This document shows, one piece after another, positions 26,418 to 35,059 of a DNA stretch of 64,000 nucleotides; position 1 is the stretch's first letter; every line of letters starts with the position of its first letter. This DNA comes from G965216695 sp965216695 (GTDB lineage: Bacteria; Pseudomonadota; Gammaproteobacteria; Pseudomonadales; Azotimanducaceae). The stretch is from assembly GCA_965216695.1 (NCBI GenBank), contig OZ244212.1, positions 1,922,001-1,986,000 on the forward strand. Direction: 5' to 3'. Position numbers and translations under genes: made by a program. The notes under the pieces are model-generated. The model was not told the origin of the DNA. It made no database searches and was given only the letters and a program-made list of their open reading frames with translations.

Positions 26418-26423
26418 GCCGGT

Positions 26424-26672
26424 ATGTCTCCAGCACAGCGCGACACACTTGAAACGCTGGATACCCGGGGGTTACTGTGCCCTCTGCCGGTCATCCGGAC
26501 GCAGGACAGAATTCGAACAATGAGTTCCGGCGAACGGCTGGAGGTAGTGGCGACGGATCCCGGGGCGCTGCACGACATACCAGCCTGGTGCCGTGTACAC
26601 GGCCACGAACTGGTCGAAGCCAGCGAATCCGACGATCTGATCCGGATTGTCATCCGCGTAGTATCCGGCTGA
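26424..26672 (+). CDS. tusA: TusA-family sulfur carrier protein
   Basis: 82 aa. LDTRGLLCPLPVIRT holds the CPxP motif with persulfide-carrying Cys19, and the rest follows the TusA beta-alpha-beta fold (GERLEVVATDPGALHDIPAWCRVHGHEL). It lies seven bases after the PP-loop gene, so the pair probably supplies sulfur to that enzyme. Confidence 0.88.
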   Translation: MSPAQRDTLETLDTRGLLCPLPVIRTQDRIRTMSSGERLEVVATDPGALHDIPAWCRVHGHELVEASESDDLIRIVIRVVSG

Positions 26673-26698
26673 CGATGCGTTAGTGAGCCCCGCAGAAC

Positions 26699-26713
26699 GC
26701 ACCAGCGTAGTGC
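26699..26713 (+). promoter_or_regulatory. NtrC-binding site 1 upstream of glnA
   Basis: GCACCAGCGTAGTGC fits the NtrC pattern GCACC-N5-GGTGC with one mismatch. It is the core of a longer perfect inverted repeat (9-bp arms at 26694-26702 and 26710-26718). It lies 31 bases, three helical turns, upstream of site 2. Confidence 0.65.
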
Positions 26714-26729
26714 GTTCTTGGAGGAGTGT

Positions 26730-26744
26730 GCACCGTACTGGTGC
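26730..26744 (+). promoter_or_regulatory. NtrC-binding site 2 upstream of glnA
   Basis: GCACCGTACTGGTGC is a perfect 5-bp inverted repeat around five bases, matching the NtrC enhancer consensus. Its centre is about 185 bases upstream of the predicted sigma-54 start. Two such sites three turns apart is the arrangement known at glnAp2 of Escherichia coli. Confidence 0.75.
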
Positions 26745-26895
26745 GGAACGCGAGATCGGTTGACACCGTTCGGTGGCGCTTAATGCGCCGCAACAGCACG
26801 GGCAAGCAGTGGGACACAGGGGGGAAGCAACGTAATCCAGCATTCGGCGTGCCATCACTGGCTCCAAGACACGCTTACTCGCGCTCGGGCAATTC

Positions 26896-26911
26896 TGGCA
26901 CGGCGCTTGCT
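26896..26911 (+). promoter_or_regulatory. Sigma-54 promoter of glnA
   Basis: TGGCACGGCGCTTGCT matches the RpoN consensus TGGCACG-N4-TTGCW at every conserved base, with the -24 GG at 26897-26898 and the -12 GC at 26909-26910. Transcription would begin near 26922, leaving a leader of about 205 bases before glnA. Confidence 0.85.
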
Positions 26912-26919
26912 GCATACGT

Positions 26920-26963
26920 GTTATGGACGCGTTATAGAGGCGCTATAGACACGTTATAGACGT
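26920..26963 (+). repeat. Four 11-bp tandem repeats at the glnA transcription start
   Basis: Four contiguous units, GTTATGGACGC, GTTATAGAGGC, GCTATAGACAC and GTTATAGACGT, start at or next to the predicted +1. A 13-base palindrome (TGCACAGTGTGCA, 26963-26975) follows directly. Nothing else coding is visible between tusA and glnA (26673-27126). Confidence 0.75.
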
Positions 26964-27126
26964 GCACAGTGTGCATCGGCACTGGTTTCGAGCATCGGGG
27001 CGCCCACGCGGCAACCGATCCCCGGAACCTCACGCCCATCGCGGGTGCGTACACCAACGACAAGACCAGCCATCGGCCCCACCGCGGACACAGCGGCAGA
27101 TGGCAACACACCACATAGGAGCGACA

Positions 27127-28539
27127 ATGTCCGACAACACCCTGAAACTGATAAAAGACAACGACGTGCGGTGGGTGGACCTGCGGTTCACGGACCCCAA
27201 GGGCAAGGAGCAGCACACAACCATTCCAGCGGCGCGCGTCGACAGTGACGCGCTGACCGACGGCTTCATGTTCGACGGTTCGTCGATTTCCGGTTGGAAG
27301 TCGATCAACGAGTCCGACATGATACTGATGCCGGACGACGGGACACCGATCCTGGACCCGTTCCGCGACGACGTAACGCTCAACCTGCGTTGCGATATCG
27401 TCGAACCGAGCACCATGCAGCCATACGAGCGTGACCCGCGGTCCATTGCAAAGAAGGCGGAGGCTTACCTGAAATCCTCCGGCATTGGCGACACCGCGTA
27501 CTTCGGCCCCGAGAACGAGTTCTTCGTGTTCGACGACGTGCGCTGGAAGGTCGAGATGAGCGGTGCGTCATACAGCATCGGTGCCGAGGAAGCCGCTTGG
27601 GAATCGCATTCCGAGTACGAAGGCGGCAACCTGGGGCACCGGCCCCGCATCAAGGGCGGCTACTTTCCGGTACCGCCGGTGGACTCGGCTGCAGACCTGC
27701 GTTCGGCAATGTGCAGCGCAATGGAGGCCATGGGACTGTCCGTGGAAGTTCACCACCATGAAGTGGCGACCGCCTGCCAGAACGAGATCGGTGTGCAATT
27801 CAACACGCTGGTACGCAAAGCCGACGAGGTGCAGATCTACAAGTACTGTGTGCACAACGTAGCGCACGCCTACGGCAAGACGGCTACGTTCATGCCAAAA
27901 CCGCTGGTCGGCGACAACGGCAACGGCATGCACGTGCACCAGTCGATCGCCAAAGGCAAGACCAACCTGTTTCACGGCGACGTGTACGCGGGCCTGTCTG
28001 AGACCGCGCTGCATTACATTGGCGGTGTGATCAAGCACGCCAAGGCCATCAACGCGTTCGCCAACGCCAGCACCAACAGCTACAAGCGGCTGGTGCCAGG
28101 CTTCGAAGCGCCGGTATTGCTCGCCTACTCAGCGCGCAACCGCTCGGCGAGTATCCGCGTGCCGTACATTCAGGGCGGCAATCCCAGAGCGTACCGGGTT
28201 GAGGTGCGGTTCCCGGACAGTACCGGCAACCCATACCTCGCGTTCTCGGCAATGCTGATGGCCGGATTGGACGGCATTCGGAACAAGATCCATCCCGGCG
28301 ACTCGTTCGACAAAGACCTTTACGATCTGCCCCCTGAGGAACTGGCCGGTGTGCCCACCGTCGCCGGTTCGTTGCAGGAAGCTCTGGACGCGCTGGATGC
28401 AGACCGCGACTTCCTGAAGGCCGGCGACGTATATACGGACGCAATGATCGACGGCTACCTGGATCTGAAACGCGAGGAGGTGGATTACATAAATATGACC
28501 ACCCATCCCGCAGAATTTGAGATGTACTACAGCCTGTAG
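27127..28539 (+). CDS. glnA: Glutamine synthetase, type I
   Basis: 470 aa, the adenylylated GSI-beta form. Assimilates ammonium: glutamate + NH3 + ATP to glutamine. Signatures are DLRFTDPKGKEQH, FDGSSISGWKSI, NEFFVFDD, VEVHHHEVA, NGNGMHVHQS, and RSASIRVP. DLYDLPPEE contains Tyr399, the adenylylation site. The start is the ATG at 27127 with AGGAG ten bases upstream; the frame is open further upstream but without homology. It is controlled by the sigma-54 promoter and NtrC sites described above and ends at a strong terminator. Confidence 0.98.
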   Translation: MSDNTLKLIKDNDVRWVDLRFTDPKGKEQHTTIPAARVDSDALTDGFMFDGSSISGWKSINESDMILMPDDGTPILDPFRDDVTLNLRCDIVEPSTMQPYERDPRSIAKKAEAYLKSSGIGDTAYFGPENEFFVFDDVRWKVEMSGASYSIGAEEAAWESHSEYEGGNLGHRPRIKGGYFPVPPVDSAADLRSAMCSAMEAMGLSVEVHHHEVATACQNEIGVQFNTLVRKADEVQIYKYCVHNVAHAYGKTATFMPKPLVGDNGNGMHVHQSIAKGKTNLFHGDVYAGLSETALHYIGGVIKHAKAINAFANASTNSYKRLVPGFEAPVLLAYSARNRSASIRVPYIQGGNPRAYRVEVRFPDSTGNPYLAFSAMLMAGLDGIRNKIHPGDSFDKDLYDLPPEELAGVPTVAGSLQEALDALDADRDFLKAGDVYTDAMIDGYLDLKREEVDYINMTTHPAEFEMYYSL

Positions 28540-28559
28540 ACCCCAAAATCTGCTATAAG

Positions 28560-28610
28560 CCCCGGATTCCCGGCGAATTACATATTCGTCGAGAACTCGG
28601 GGTTTTTTTT
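28560..28610 (+). terminator. Rho-independent terminator of glnA
   Basis: CCCCG (28560-28564) pairs with CGGGG (28598-28602), with an inner GGCGAAT/ATTCGTC pairing in between, and is followed at once by eight T residues (28603-28610). It lies 20 bases past the glnA stop and separates glnA from glnLG. Confidence 0.85.
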
Positions 28611-28670
28611 CCCCGATTCCGTGTCTAATAGACCGAGTGATAACGGACCCGCACGCCGGGTGAGAACGCG

Positions 28671-29312
28671 ATGGTCAAGCTGAGCTTCATAACAGGAAAT
28701 CTACGACGCCGCCCGCTGGCGGCACCAAGGGTGCTGATTGCCGCGGCCGTCGCAATGGGTCTCGCAGCCTCCGGCGCCGCTGGACCCGCGCTGGCGGCAA
28801 TCTACAAAACCGTGGACTCGGCCGGCAACGTCACCTTTTCCGACGTACCGCCGCCGAAAGACCGGCAGGCAGAAACCGTAACGCTGTCGGAGCCCAATAC
28901 ACTCGAATTTCAAGCCCCTGCCGCCGGCCGGTCGTACGGCAGCGCCGACGACAGCTCGGAGGAGCTCTCCTACAACAGCGTCAACATCGTCAGCCCGAGC
29001 CACGATCAGGCCATCCGCGACAACGCCGGCAGCGTCACAATACAGGCACAGATTCAGCCCGAGCTGCACGCCGGACACCTCGTCAGGTTCCTGCTGGACG
29101 GGCAGGAAGTGAGCCGTTCACCAAGCCTGGTGCATAACCTGCAGAACGTCGATCGAGGCACCCACCAGGTGCAAGTGGAGATCGTAAACGCCGCCGGTGA
29201 CGTGGTCGCATCCAGCAGCCGATCGACCTTCCACCTTCAACGCTACTCGCAGAACTTCAAAAACAACGGCGCCCGGCCGCGCCCGGTGACAACCCGCCGC
29301 GCGCGCACCTGA
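28671..29312 (+). CDS. Exported DUF4124-domain protein
   Basis: 213 aa. A signal peptide (VLIAAAVAMGLAASGAAGPALA) precedes IYKTVDSAGNVTFSDVPPPKDRQAE, a DUF4124 domain, which is a short beta-rich module of periplasmic proteins. The C-terminal half (SHDQAIRDNAGSVTIQAQIQPEL...GHLVRFLLDG) looks like an Ig-like beta sandwich, and the tail is basic. DUF4124 proteins are commonly found between glnA and glnL in gammaproteobacteria. The role is unknown. Confidence 0.85.
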   Translation: MVKLSFITGNLRRRPLAAPRVLIAAAVAMGLAASGAAGPALAAIYKTVDSAGNVTFSDVPPPKDRQAETVTLSEPNTLEFQAPAAGRSYGSADDSSEELSYNSVNIVSPSHDQAIRDNAGSVTIQAQIQPELHAGHLVRFLLDGQEVSRSPSLVHNLQNVDRGTHQVQVEIVNAAGDVVASSSRSTFHLQRYSQNFKNNGARPRPVTTRRART

Positions 29313-29367
29313 CGCCACGACCCGTCGATCTAAAGAACGAAACATCCCAAGACCTAACGCATGAGCT

Positions 29368-29382
29368 GCACCAAAATGGTGC
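29368..29382 (+). promoter_or_regulatory. NtrC-binding site at the glnLG promoter
   Basis: GCACCAAAATGGTGC is a perfect 6-bp inverted repeat and nearly identical to the NtrC site at the Escherichia coli glnL promoter. A CATAAT hexamer (29393-29398) is a plausible -10; the site would cover the -35, consistent with autorepression. Confidence 0.75.
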
Positions 29383-29531
29383 GCCATTGAGGCATAATCC
29401 CAGCTGATATCCGTGCCCCGGTGTCCGCTGATGCCCGCCGATCGCCCGTTTCAATACCTCCAGGCGCTGCCGCGCGATGCCCGCGCAGGTTGGCACGCCC
29501 CGTGCAACGCCGATTGCGGAAGACCAACGTG

Positions 29532-30608
29532 ATGCCAACGATTTCCACCAGCGCAGCCATCGATGCCAACGACCTCGCCCGAATTTTCGATCATCAGACC
29601 ACGGCCATCGTGTTACTCGACGCCAACGGACGGGTGCGATTTCTCAATCCGGCCGCAGAGAACCTGTTGGAGATCTCGAAAACCCAGGCGACGGGGGCAC
29701 CGTTGAGTCAGTTCGTGATTTCCGATGCCGACGGCCTGGGCCAATGGTTCGAGTACCCGCGCCGCGCCACTACCACGCGTCAGGCCACGTTGTGGCTGCG
29801 CAATGGCAAACAGACCAGCAGTGACTGCACGCTGACGCCGATTGCCGACACCAACGAAGCGCTGCTGGAGTTTTCCCAGCTGACGGAACTGCTCCGGCTG
29901 CACCGGGACGATGAATCCGCGATGACGTCGAAAACGTCGCAGGAACTGGTGCGCGGGTTTGCACACGAGATTCGGAATCCGTTGGGTGGCATTCGTGGCG
30001 CCGCGCAGTTGTTGAGCCGGGAACTCGAAGACCCGGGCGAGATGGAATACACGTCGGTGATCATCAACGAAGTCGACCGCCTGTCCAGGCTCGTCGATCG
30101 CATGGTGGGTCCCCGGCAACAGCCGCAGTTTGCGCCGGCCAACATCCACCGCCTGCTAGAGCAGGTAACCCGAGTGCTCGAAGCCGAGGCCCACGAGCGC
30201 ATCTCTATCGTGCGCGACTACGATCCCAGCCTGCCGCCGGTACGATGCGACGCCGCGCAACTCCAGCAGGCGTTTCTGAACGTAATGCTGAACGCACGCC
30301 AGGCGCTGGAGCACACCGATCAGGCAACTATCACCGTGTCGACGCGCAGCGTACGCCAGTTCACGATCGGGGCCACGCGCCACCGACTGGCACTGCACGT
30401 CATCATTGCCGACAACGGTCCCGGCATTTCCCAGGATCTGATGCAGCGCATGTTCTATCCGATGATCAGCGGACGCGCGGATGGCACCGGGCTCGGACTG
30501 TCCATCACGCAAACGATCGTCGCCGCGCACCAGGGATTGCTGGAGTGCACCAGCCAACCGGGAGAAACCCGCTTTCACTTCTACCTGCCACTGGAGCTCG
30601 ACCCATGA
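29532..30608 (+). CDS. glnL: Nitrogen regulation sensor kinase NtrB
   Basis: 358 aa soluble histidine kinase/phosphatase that sets NtrC phosphorylation in response to PII. An N-terminal PAS domain (about 15-110, AIVLLDANGRVRFLNPAAENLL) precedes the H box RGFAHEIRNPLGG with His145, then N (NVMLNARQAL) and G boxes (DNGPGI, GTGLGLSI). The frame is open from 29421, but the ATG at 29532 fits family N-termini. It overlaps glnG by four bases. Confidence 0.94.
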   Translation: MPTISTSAAIDANDLARIFDHQTTAIVLLDANGRVRFLNPAAENLLEISKTQATGAPLSQFVISDADGLGQWFEYPRRATTTRQATLWLRNGKQTSSDCTLTPIADTNEALLEFSQLTELLRLHRDDESAMTSKTSQELVRGFAHEIRNPLGGIRGAAQLLSRELEDPGEMEYTSVIINEVDRLSRLVDRMVGPRQQPQFAPANIHRLLEQVTRVLEAEAHERISIVRDYDPSLPPVRCDAAQLQQAFLNVMLNARQALEHTDQATITVSTRSVRQFTIGATRHRLALHVIIADNGPGISQDLMQRMFYPMISGRADGTGLGLSITQTIVAAHQGLLECTSQPGETRFHFYLPLELDP

Positions 30609-32007
30609 ACGCCCGACAGATATGGATCATCGACGACGACACGTCCATCCGCTGGGTTCTGGAGCGTGCGCTCACACAGGCGGACTTCGAGGTGCGCGCG
30701 TTCGACTGCGCAGACGCCGCCAACCAGGCCCTGCCGGACGAACGTCCGCGCGCGATCATTACCGATGTGCGCATGCCGGGTATGGATGGCATCGAGTTTC
30801 TGCGCCGCGTCCACGATCACTACCCCGGGCTTCCCGTCGTGATCATGACCGCGTTTTCTGATCTGAACAGCGCCGTCGATTCGCTGTCCGGCGGCGCGTT
30901 CGAATATCTGCCAAAGCCGTTCGACGTAGACGATGCGGTGGCTATCGTCGAACGCGCTACAACCCAGCCGCAGACATCCGAAGACACCCCGGCCACGCCG
31001 TCCAACGCGCCCGAAATCATCGGACAGGCGCCGGCGATGCAGGAAGTGTTCCGCGCCATCGGCCGACTGGCGCGGTCCAACGTAACGGTACTGATCAACG
31101 GTGCGTCCGGGTCCGGCAAGGAACTGGTAGCCCGCGCGCTGCACAGGCACTCACCGCGAGCCGCGGGACCGTTCGTCGCGCTCAACATGGCGGCGATTCC
31201 GCGCGAACTGGTGGAGTCGGAACTGTTCGGCCACGAGAAAGGCGCGTTCACCGGCGCCAACACCCGCCGCATCGGCCGCTTCGAGCAGGCCAACCAGGGG
31301 ACGCTGTTTCTCGACGAGATTGGCGACATGCCGGCAGAAATGCAGACACGACTGCTGCGCGTTCTGGCGGATGGTGCGTTCTACAGAATCGGCGCGCACG
31401 CCCCGGTGTCGGTCAACGTGCGGGTTCTTGCAGCAACGCACCAGAATCTGGAGGAACTCGTACGCACGGGAGCGTTCCGCGAGGATCTGTTTCACCGATT
31501 GAACGTCATTCGTATCCGCGTTCCCGACCTGAGCGAACGGCGCGAAGACATAGGACTTCTGGCGCGCCACTTTCTGCAACGCGCCGGCGATGAACTCGGC
31601 ACGGACGACCCAAAGTCCTATTGCCCGACACCGAAAGTTACCTGCGCGCCCTGCCCTGGCCTGGCAACGTGCGACAACTGGAAAACGTCTGCCGCTGGTT
31701 GACGGTCATGGCGCCGGCCCAGGAGGTTACCGTTGCCGACCTACCCCCGGAACTGCTGGAAGCCGACGCAACCGCCGCCGACCCTCACGCCCCGGAATGG
31801 CAAGCCGCGCTGCGCGACTGGGCTGCGCGCCGGCTGGAACTCGACGACACACCGCTGCTGCCCGACGCTCTACCCTGTTTCGAGCGGATTATGATCGAAG
31901 CCGCGCTGGCTCATACCAACGGACGCAAGCGCGAGGCTGCTGAAGCACTGGGTTGGGGGCGCAACACATTGACGCGCAAGCTGGCAGACCTGAACATCCG
32001 CGCCTGA
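30605..32007 (+). pseudogene. glnG: NtrC nitrogen response regulator, one-base frameshift
   Basis: Sigma-54 activator with a receiver domain (Asp54 in TDVRMPGMDG), an AAA+ domain (GASGSGKE; GAFTGA within GHEKGAFTGANTRR; LFLDEIGDMP) and a C-terminal Fis-type HTH. The frame runs from 30605 to a stop at 31702, but after about 31609 the NtrC homology continues one frame over (from AAAGTCCTATTGCCC at 31612: LPDTESYLRALPWPGNVRQLENVCRWLTV...REAAEALGWGRNTLTRKLADL) to 32007. Adding one C to the CCC at 31609-31611 restores 467 aa, the normal length. As read, the protein keeps its ATPase but loses the DNA-binding domain. It is either a real mutation or a base-calling error; the 3' part shows no further decay. 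Confidence 0.9.
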
Positions 32008-32026
32008 GAAGAACTGCGGCGCCGGC

Positions 32027-32506
32027 ATGCCGATCGACATTGCGCTGTACCAACCAGAGATTCCGCCCAACACCGGATCGGTAATGCGTCTGTGTGCCAA
32101 CGGCGGTTTCCGCCTGCATCTGATCGAACCTCTGGGTTTCGAGCTGGACGACCGCCGACTACGGCGCGCGGGTCTCGATTATCGCGACCGCGCGGTTGTT
32201 ACCACCCATTCCTCACTCGAGGCGTGTGTAACATCGATTGCGCCATCGGCCGTGCTCGCCGTCAGTACGCGGGGTTCTACCCATTACACCGACTGGGCCT
32301 TCGAATCCGGGCACATGTTGCTGTTCGGTCCGGAAACTCGGGGATTGCCGACAGACCTGCTCGCGACGTTCCCGGCAGCTCAGGTACTACGCATTCCCAT
32401 GCTCGAGGATTCGCGCAGCCTGAACCTGGCTAACGCGGTCTCGGTCGTCGCCTACGAAGCCTGGCGGCAGCTGGGGTTCTGCGGCGCGACAACCCCCACA
32501 GCCTGA
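32027..32506 (+). CDS. trmL: tRNA (cytidine/uridine-34-2'-O)-methyltransferase
   Basis: 159 aa SPOUT methyltransferase acting on the wobble base of tRNA-Leu. The N-terminus IALYQPEIPPNTGSVMRLCANGGFRLHLIEPLGFELDDRRLRRAGLDY is almost that of E. coli TrmL; LLFGPETRGLP and RIPMLEDSRSLNLANAVSVVAYEAWRQ form the knotted SAM site. It begins 19 bases after glnG and converges on secB. Confidence 0.96.
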   Translation: MPIDIALYQPEIPPNTGSVMRLCANGGFRLHLIEPLGFELDDRRLRRAGLDYRDRAVVTTHSSLEACVTSIAPSAVLAVSTRGSTHYTDWAFESGHMLLFGPETRGLPTDLLATFPAAQVLRIPMLEDSRSLNLANAVSVVAYEAWRQLGFCGATTPTA

Positions 32507-32520
32507 CTTCGTCGGACGCG

Positions 32521-33015
32521 TCAGTGCACTGCGCCCTCGCCCCGCTGTTGCTCTAGTGCCGCCTGATACAGCGCATCGAAGTTAACCGGCGAGAGCTGTA
32601 GCGCCGGAAATCCACCCCGGGTCGCCAGCGCATCCACCGTTTCGCGCACGTAGGGGAAGAGCGTATTGGGACATACCGTGCCGAGCACCCGCCGCAGAAC
32701 GTCGTTGTTGGCGCCACTGACCACGAACACGCCCGCCTGCTGTACTTCGATGATGAACGCCGGTTGCTCGTCGCTCTTCGCCTGCGCGGTAACCGTGAGC
32801 ACTACTTCCACCCGCTGGCCGTCCGCGTCGGCGTCGTCGGCCGCAAGCGGCTGGGTGCGCGTATTGATGTCTACGCTCATCTCGGGATTCCATTGGGCCT
32901 CGAACACCGCGGGTGATTGCGGCGACTCGAACGACGCATCTTTCAGATAGATGCGCTCCAATCGCAATTGCACGCTGTCTATTTTTTCACCACCGGCAGA
33001 TTCTGATTCCGCCAT
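32521..33015 (-). CDS. secB: Protein-export chaperone SecB
   Basis: 164 aa tetrameric chaperone that keeps preproteins unfolded and delivers them to SecA. QLRLERIYLKDASFESPQSPAVFEAQWNPEM and VCPNTLFPYVRETVDALATRGGFPALQLSPVNFDALY are signatures. The ATG at 33015 has GGAGG nine bases upstream; a longer frame to 33108 lacks homology. It overlaps the 3' end of the rhodanese gene by 37 bases. Confidence 0.96.
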   Translation of the reverse strand: MAESESAGGEKIDSVQLRLERIYLKDASFESPQSPAVFEAQWNPEMSVDINTRTQPLAADDADADGQRVEVVLTVTAQAKSDEQPAFIIEVQQAGVFVVSGANNDVLRRVLGTVCPNTLFPYVRETVDALATRGGFPALQLSPVNFDALYQAALEQQRGEGAVH

Positions 33016-33395
33016 TCCATCATTCCTCCAGCCAATTTGGATACCGTTGCAAAGCCCTTGCGACGCAGAATCGTGCCGGCGAGATTCGAGTGCTGACCCA
33101 TCTTGCACGCAACGATGATGTGCCGGTCCTTATGGTCATTCAGTTCGTCGGCCCTGGTTTCCAGCGCGGCATAAGGAATGTTGATCGCGTTCACGATGTG
33201 GCCCTGCGAGTACTCTTTCTTGTCGCGCACGTCGACCACCACGGCGTCTGCGCGGTTCATCAGATCCACCGCCTGCTGGATGGTTACACTGGTGCCGCCA
33301 CGGCGCGTCTCGTTGCGCACGAACAACACCAGAAGCAACACGAAACTCCCCGCCAAAAACGGATGATTTCCAATGAATTCAAAGAGTTGATCCAC
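32979..33395 (-). CDS. Membrane-anchored rhodanese-like protein
   Basis: 138 aa. One N-terminal membrane helix (PFLAGSFVLLLVLFV) and a rhodanese domain (VVDVRDKKEYSQGHIVNAINIP) with active Cys97 in VACKMGQHS. It resembles YibN, which precedes secB in enterics. It is a potential sulfurtransferase at the inner membrane. The start is the GTG at 33395, with CAGGGT upstream. The usual grxC between yibN and secB is absent here. Confidence 0.9.
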   Translation of the reverse strand: MDQLFEFIGNHPFLAGSFVLLLVLFVRNETRRGGTSVTIQQAVDLMNRADAVVVDVRDKKEYSQGHIVNAINIPYAALETRADELNDHKDRHIIVACKMGQHSNLAGTILRRKGFATVSKLAGGMMEWRNQNLPVVKK

Positions 33396-33484
33396 CGTGA
33401 ACCCTGCAGCAAAACGCGGCGATTATACACACCGCGAATAGTGGATTTGCTAAAATCTCGCGCCCGAAGCACGTGAGCCGCCCG

Positions 33485-35053
33485 ATGCGCAAAACCACTT
33501 TACTCGTCGTGCTGGACGGATTCGGCCACAGCGACACCGTCGAGCACAACGCGATCGCGCAAGCGAACTCCCCAACGTGGGACCGCTTCTGGAGCGAACG
33601 GCCGCGCACGCTGATCGATGGATCGGGTACCGCGGTCGGACTCCCCGACGACCAGATGGGCAACTCCGAGGTAGGCCACATGCACCTGGGCGCAGGCCGC
33701 GTCGTGTACCAGGATTTCACGCGCATCAACCGCGCAATCGAACAGGACGAGTTCGCATCCAACAGCGCATTTCAGCAGGCGTTTACGACAGTCGCGGCCA
33801 ACGACAGCGCATTGCATGTGTTTGGGTTGCTGTCCCCGGGGGGCGTGCACAGCCACGAGGCGCACATTCTGGCGCTGCTTCAGGCGGCCCGCGACGCCGG
33901 CGTAGAGCGCCTGTTTCTGCACGCATTCCTGGACGGCCGCGACACGCCGCCGCGCAGCGCGCGTGCGTCACTCGACGCAGCCGAGCAGGCGTTTGAAAAG
34001 CTCTACGGCAAAGACCGCAGCCACGCGCGCCTTGCCAGCATCTGCGGACGCTACTGGGCGATGGACCGCGATAAGCGCTGGGATCGGGTACAGCGGGCCT
34101 ACGACATGCTGACCCTTGGCGATGCGCCCTTCGAACACCCGACCGCGGTCGCCGCGCTCGACGCCGCCTACGCGCGCGACGAGTCCGATGAGTTCGTGCA
34201 ACCCACCGTTATCGTGCCCGACGATACGGCGCCCGCCGTGGTGCGAAGCGATGACGCGGTCGTGTTCATGAACTTTCGCGCGGACCGTGCGCGGGAGATC
34301 AGCCACGCATTTCTGGACGCGGATTTCGACGGCTTTGAACGCCGCCAACCGGTTACGCCGGCACTGTACGTGTCCTTAACCCGATACTCGGACGACCTGC
34401 CAACCGTGCAGGCCTTTCCCCCGCAGGAGCTGAAATCCACCTTCGGCGAAGTCATTGCGTCCCGCGGTCTGCGCCAGCTGCGCATCGCTGAGACGGAAAA
34501 GTACGCACACGTAACGTTCTTCTTCTCGGGCGGCGACGAAAAACCGTTCACCGGCGAAGACCGGGAGCTTGTGCCATCGCCCAAGGTCGCCACCTATGAC
34601 CTGCAGCCCGAAATGAGCGCTGAGGAAGTCACCGACAAGCTCGTGGAGGCGATTCACAGCGGCCGCTACGACGCAATCGTGTGCAACTACGCGAACGGCG
34701 ACATGGTGGGGCACACGGGCGTTATGCCGGCCGCAATCAAAGCGGTGGAAACGCTCGATGCCTGCCTCGCCCGCATTGAAGCGGCCCTGGCCGACACCGG
34801 CGGCCAGATGCTGATTACCGCAGACCACGGTAATGTGGAATGCATGCAGGACAACGAAACGGGTCAGGCGCACACGGCACACACCAGCCGGCCCGTGCCC
34901 CTGGTCTACGTTGGGCCGCGCGCCCTCGAACTGCGCGACGGCGGTACGCTCGCTGACGTGGCACCCACGCTGCTTGCGTTGATGGACCTGGCGCAACCGC
35001 CTGAGATGACCGGCACCAGTTTGGCCGTGGTACAGGAGCGCCGCCGGGCATAA
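33485..35053 (+). CDS. gpmI: Phosphoglycerate mutase, cofactor-independent
   Basis: 522 aa manganese-dependent glycolytic enzyme interconverting 3- and 2-phosphoglycerate. Phospho-Ser61 lies in QMGNSEVGH; metal-binding motifs are LVVLDGFGH, FLDGRDTPP, NFRADRAREI, YANGDMVGHTG and ITADHGNVE. A GTG 12 bases upstream (33473) is an alternative start. It heads the gpmI-envC-ctpA-yibQ row also found in enterics. Confidence 0.96.
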   Translation: MRKTTLLVVLDGFGHSDTVEHNAIAQANSPTWDRFWSERPRTLIDGSGTAVGLPDDQMGNSEVGHMHLGAGRVVYQDFTRINRAIEQDEFASNSAFQQAFTTVAANDSALHVFGLLSPGGVHSHEAHILALLQAARDAGVERLFLHAFLDGRDTPPRSARASLDAAEQAFEKLYGKDRSHARLASICGRYWAMDRDKRWDRVQRAYDMLTLGDAPFEHPTAVAALDAAYARDESDEFVQPTVIVPDDTAPAVVRSDDAVVFMNFRADRAREISHAFLDADFDGFERRQPVTPALYVSLTRYSDDLPTVQAFPPQELKSTFGEVIASRGLRQLRIAETEKYAHVTFFFSGGDEKPFTGEDRELVPSPKVATYDLQPEMSAEEVTDKLVEAIHSGRYDAIVCNYANGDMVGHTGVMPAAIKAVETLDACLARIEAALADTGGQMLITADHGNVECMQDNETGQAHTAHTSRPVPLVYVGPRALELRDGGTLADVAPTLLALMDLAQPPEMTGTSLAVVQERRRA

Positions 35054-35059
35054 TCGTTC

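Noticed and set aside
31601..31625. Programmed ribosomal frameshift in glnG
   Set aside because: No slippery heptamer with a downstream structure is evident, and NtrC is not known to use frameshifting; mutation or sequencing error is simpler.
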